Below, piece by piece: positions 60,401 through 64,000 of a stretch of DNA of 64,000 nt. The notes beneath the pieces are model-generated. The model saw only the letters and a program-made list of their open reading frames with translations, was not told where the DNA came from and searched no databases. Location: NCBI RefSeq assembly GCF_040807025.1, contig NC_090943.1, positions 25,883,213-25,947,212 on the forward strand, in the 5' to 3' direction. The DNA is from Struthio camelus (lineage: Eukaryota; Chordata; Aves; Struthioniformes; Struthionidae). Numbering within the stretch: the first letter of the stretch is position 1; each line of letters begins with the position of its first letter. The position numbers and the translations under genes were made by a program.

Positions 60401-62259
60401 CAAAGTGAAAGCTACACAAAATATTTATTGGTAATTAATTCTGGTTATAATATTAACAAACTATGAGATTTTCAGATAGTCAGCTTCATTAAAAGTATGA
60501 TCTGCCCTTTTCCCTGTCCCCTCTCTACAGCACGTACCGCTATGGGAAGGATATTCAAGTACCAAAGTTAATCTTAGTTCACTAAAAAGTAGGACTCAGG
60601 CTGGAAGTCTCTGAAAGGTACAGTTTTTTAATGGAGGCCCCCTACTGCTTTTAGCAACACAAAAAAACAAATAATCTCCTTCTGTTCACTGGCAGTGTTA
60701 TAAGTAGTCTCAGTGTGGAATTCAAGGTTTGACTAGACCCCAAGACTCAAGGTGGTCATCATTGCTCCTGTCCCATACTCCTATTGCTCGGGGATGCAGC
60801 TTGCGGGGTAATTAAAAAGTCATTTCCTGTGTTTCTGTTCTTGAGGATTGTCTACAGTACGGTTGACATTCTGCCATCAAAAATTCTTCATTTAGAAGAG
60901 ACATTTTTAGAAAATTTGAACTTGGACCAATTCTCTCTTTACTGGTCATGTTCTTGTATAACACTTTAGTAAGTGTATCACCGAAATTAACAGCAAAAAT
61001 CAGATTATGAGAAGGAGTCTTCCCATAAGATTTGCATTAAGCCCTACACTCAAAAGAGTTATTCCTTTAAAAGCAAAAGAAAACACGATAATGGGTTCAA
61101 ATCCACCCTCAGGAGCACTTTCAAGATCCTATTGAAATTAGAAGAATGGCTCAAGTCTGCACACAGAATATGATCCAGGATCCACAATCTGCTGCTTTCT
61201 GAAGTATAAAACAGAGAAATACAGCCAGCAAGAATGGAAACGGCATGAATTTAACCAGCTGATTATTTACTACAAGGTCTCCTTGGGGAAAATACGCAAG
61301 ACAGAGCCAACTTAGGCCACAGAAATTTACCCAGCATTTAATGCCATATAAGATATCTTTCACTGGGGTTTTGTTGTTGTTCTTGTTTTTAATCTATAAT
61401 AAAGTCCTCTCAAAGCTACATAAATCTTGCAAAAGAAGTATTCCCTCAGACTCCAAATGGCTACAGAAATCTAGCATGTTTGACACCCTGCTATTTCTGA
61501 ATTTCCGATCAATGCCTGCAAAATGTTATACACCCTCACCTCTCAAGTACACTTTTCACATAATACCCATACTAATAAATGAGAAAGGGGAAATGAGGTC
61601 CCTGAGAAGGAACTGGGGAAATGGAGACAGGAATAAGAACAAGATATTTCGCTATTTGTCACATATTGCTCATTTATTTTCTCTCTGAAGTCCTCATTCT
61701 TCCAAAGAAGAAGCCATGCCAATGTAAGATGTAGATAGGCAGTCCTCCAACATATAAAATGAACACTCTTCATAAAGTGCTTGTTTAATAAAGTTTTAGA
61801 TTTGTCCAAAGCAATACATATTAGTAAAAATAGAGGGGACTTGCCTGACAATTCGGTCACTGGTAATAATGAATCCTAATTATAGTAAAATTTCTTATTG
61901 CTACAAATACTGAGCAGGTGGCAATGCATATCGCACACAGATTTCAAGTTTGAAAATATTTAAGATGTTTCCTAACCAAAAGCTTCCCCAAATCTGTTCT
62001 CAGTTCCTATTTGAAAGGCAAATCCAATCAAAAGAATGGGACATTCTTTCAGTTTTTGGCACAAATAGCATATAAACAATAGTAGTTTTTTGCCCGAATT
62101 GAGGGCTTATGATAATGCTGAAGTTCATCATATTATCAGATATAAATGCTCTGTTCAGAAAGTCATCTTGGGTTTCAGAAACAATAAATTCAACACCTGA
62201 GGATAGATCCTACCTATGCCAGGGCAGAGTGATAAACTGCTATTTCTTCCAATAACACC

Positions 62260-62291
62260 CATACACATGTGCATGCATGCATACACACACA
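62260..62291. repeat. 32-nt alternating purine-pyrimidine tract
   Basis: The tract alternates pyrimidine and purine without a break and combines (CA)n ends with a central TGCATGCATGCA palindrome. Such sequences can adopt left-handed Z-DNA or cruciform structure under supercoiling. It is otherwise an imperfect microsatellite. Confidence 0.75.
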
Positions 62292-64000
62292 AAATGAGAA
62301 ACACTTTGCCTTGCCAAGTCTGCTTTGTATTGCTCTGATACAACCAAGTAGACTGACAATGCCATCCAAGAGAATGCTTCCCGAGTGCCCTAAACTGCAG
62401 GCCATTCCTCACACCCCACAGTGTTTCCCCACTGCCTTTGGCTCAGGGCATCCGTGAATTCCAGCTACTGTTCTGATCAGCAACATCAAGGCCCTTCCAA
62501 GGCAGATTTCAAGGCCAATGTAATGAAAGACCTATCTGAGTCATCTTCCCTGCCTGTTTGAAAGAGCAGCTGAGATATCTGCACAGAGCATCAGGCCCAG
62601 CAAATAACATGCACTGAGGTGGCCACCCTAATTACAGGGCACAAAACTGCCTCCTTCTGTGAGGCTGAGTCTGGTAGCACTGAACGTCCTTCTATTGAAA
62701 TGTCATTTTGCCAAACACTGCTTTTGTCCTCTGGCCACTGTCTGGACTGGTCTATGCATCACTGAAGAAGAAGCTTTTGAGAACCAGCGCTTTGAAGAGC
62801 AGTTGGTATGTGCCAATGTTTGAAATGCTAGCAAATGCTAAGTACAGTTTGGTGGTGGGCTATCTCAACACCAGAAAACTGCAGGAAGCTTACAATCTTT
62901 GCAACTATCCCCATCCTAGATCTGTTCCTGGAGCAAGAGTAAATCACTTACCATAGAGTATCAGAGCATAAACATTTTCATTAACTTATTTCTCATAAAC
63001 CAAAAGAAATTCTTTTTCCATAAGATGTAGTCTACAAGTATTTTTCCTCTAATTTTGAAGCTACTTAATTACTTTCTAATATTGAGATGCTGATTCAAGG
63101 CTATATTGACCATAGTTGCAAGCTGAGGCTCACTTTTACCACTCCTGTGTGCAACATGGAGATCAATCTCAAAGTAATCCACATCCACAAAGTAATCCAG
63201 TCATTAACAGTGGAACTTCTTTTGCCTCCAACCAAAACTCTGTAGAAACTGCTGACTATTAATTAAAAAACAATTACTGCAAACATCCTTTCCAAGGTAC
63301 GAGTGAGAGGCTGGTGTCTGTTGCCCAGAGCAAACTGCAGTTTCTCTCCCTTTTCATACAGCAAATAGTAAATCACTGAAAACGACAGGTGAGTCGTCTG
63401 TACTGACCATTAACATAGACTATGCTAGAAGATGAACAAAACAAATCAATGGAAAAACACAGCAGAAAGATCTAGAAAGTCACTAGTATGGCAAGAGCTA
63501 TGGAACTTAAGTTATAAGTGGGATATAAGGATAAAAGTCAAGTTTATTCTTTAGTTACATTTGTGGCGTAGCTGTGCTTCAGAGCTGCCCCTGCGTGCAC
63601 ACCTTGCGCACTTTAGTCATTAACTCCCTGGGCAGTTCAGGAACTCCTCAGCTAGTTCCTGCATAGAAGAGACAATGGACTGATTTGAGGCAATAGATGG
63701 ACCTGAGACAAGGTGGCAGACCAGGCTCCTCACAACCTTCATAACAAAGCATTTGACTAATTGGTGATGAGATCTTCAAGGAGGGATTTCAGACAGTCCT
63801 GAAGATTACCTCAGCAGCTCTTGCTGTCCCATATCCATTTTTAGTACTTAAATATGCTGATTAACTTCCTAGGTGGAGAATCTGGCCCACCTAGACACTC
63901 TCCAGGTGGTCTCTGCTGCAGAATTGACCAGATTGTACCCAGAGAAAACACAGGGAGCAGAGCAGGCAGAAACGGTATTTCTAACAAATAATAAAAAAGT

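Larger units (their letters stand above)
53291..64000. other. unannotated AT-rich DNA, no gene seen
   Basis: No coding region, RNA gene or mobile element could be supported. Open frames are at most 134 codons. The 134-codon frame at 56596 has a hydrophobic start but turns lysine-rich through an A-rich tract and matches nothing I recognise. The segment 55430-55660 is A+T-rich with several ATTAG motifs and could be a conserved non-coding element, but this cannot be judged from one sequence. A hairpin at 54466 and an alternating purine-pyrimidine tract at 62260 are listed separately. Confidence 0.55.

Overview
The window looks like nuclear DNA from a bird. It is AT-rich and poor in CpG, with short chance ORFs throughout, and its only recognisable coding material is CR1-type LINE retrotransposon. 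Two CR1 copies end in the octamer-type 3' tail (ATTCTGTG-like units) after a 3' UTR resembling avian CR1, with 'GGTTGG(A/C)CTAGATGATCTCCAGAGGTCCCTTCCAACC'-like content. No host exon, tRNA, rRNA or CRISPR array could be supported. The window is best read as intergenic or deep intronic sequence. The species cannot be named from the sequence, and a crocodilian or turtle is a less likely alternative.

Layout. 1-11.3 kb is unannotated single-copy-looking DNA with a (TTTA)n array at 6.95 kb, a CA-rich array at 9.88 kb and a perfect hairpin at 10.05 kb. 11.27-11.83 kb is an old, decayed CR1 3' end (copy C). 18.9-20.5 kb is a minus-strand CR1 (copy A), 5'-truncated and missing about 0.78 kb internally, but with an uninterrupted 440-codon reverse transcriptase frame. 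20.5-41 kb is unannotated apart from small oddities: a cDNA-like 3' end near 25.6 kb, a CpG cluster at 30.05 kb and a 10-bp tandem repeat at 39.3 kb. 41.04-43.80 kb is a longer plus-strand CR1 (copy B) of the same subfamily, broken by several indels and a stop. 46.31-47.38 kb is a probable solo LTR of an endogenous retrovirus-like element. It has 8-bp inverted termini, a polyadenylation signal and two blocks of 21-bp tandem repeats. 47.4-64 kb is again unannotated, with small inverted and tandem repeats and a 32-nt alternating purine/pyrimidine tract.

The most interesting signal is shared by CR1 copies A and B. Both carry the same unexpected change in the reverse transcriptase active site, FADG where CR1 elements normally have FADD. 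Both have also lost the endonuclease histidine of the SDH motif (Arg in B, Cys in A). This suggests descent from an already catalytically defective source that was mobilised in trans. The alternatives are duplication or gene conversion of one dead copy. No host gene system was found; nothing here forms an operon or pathway.
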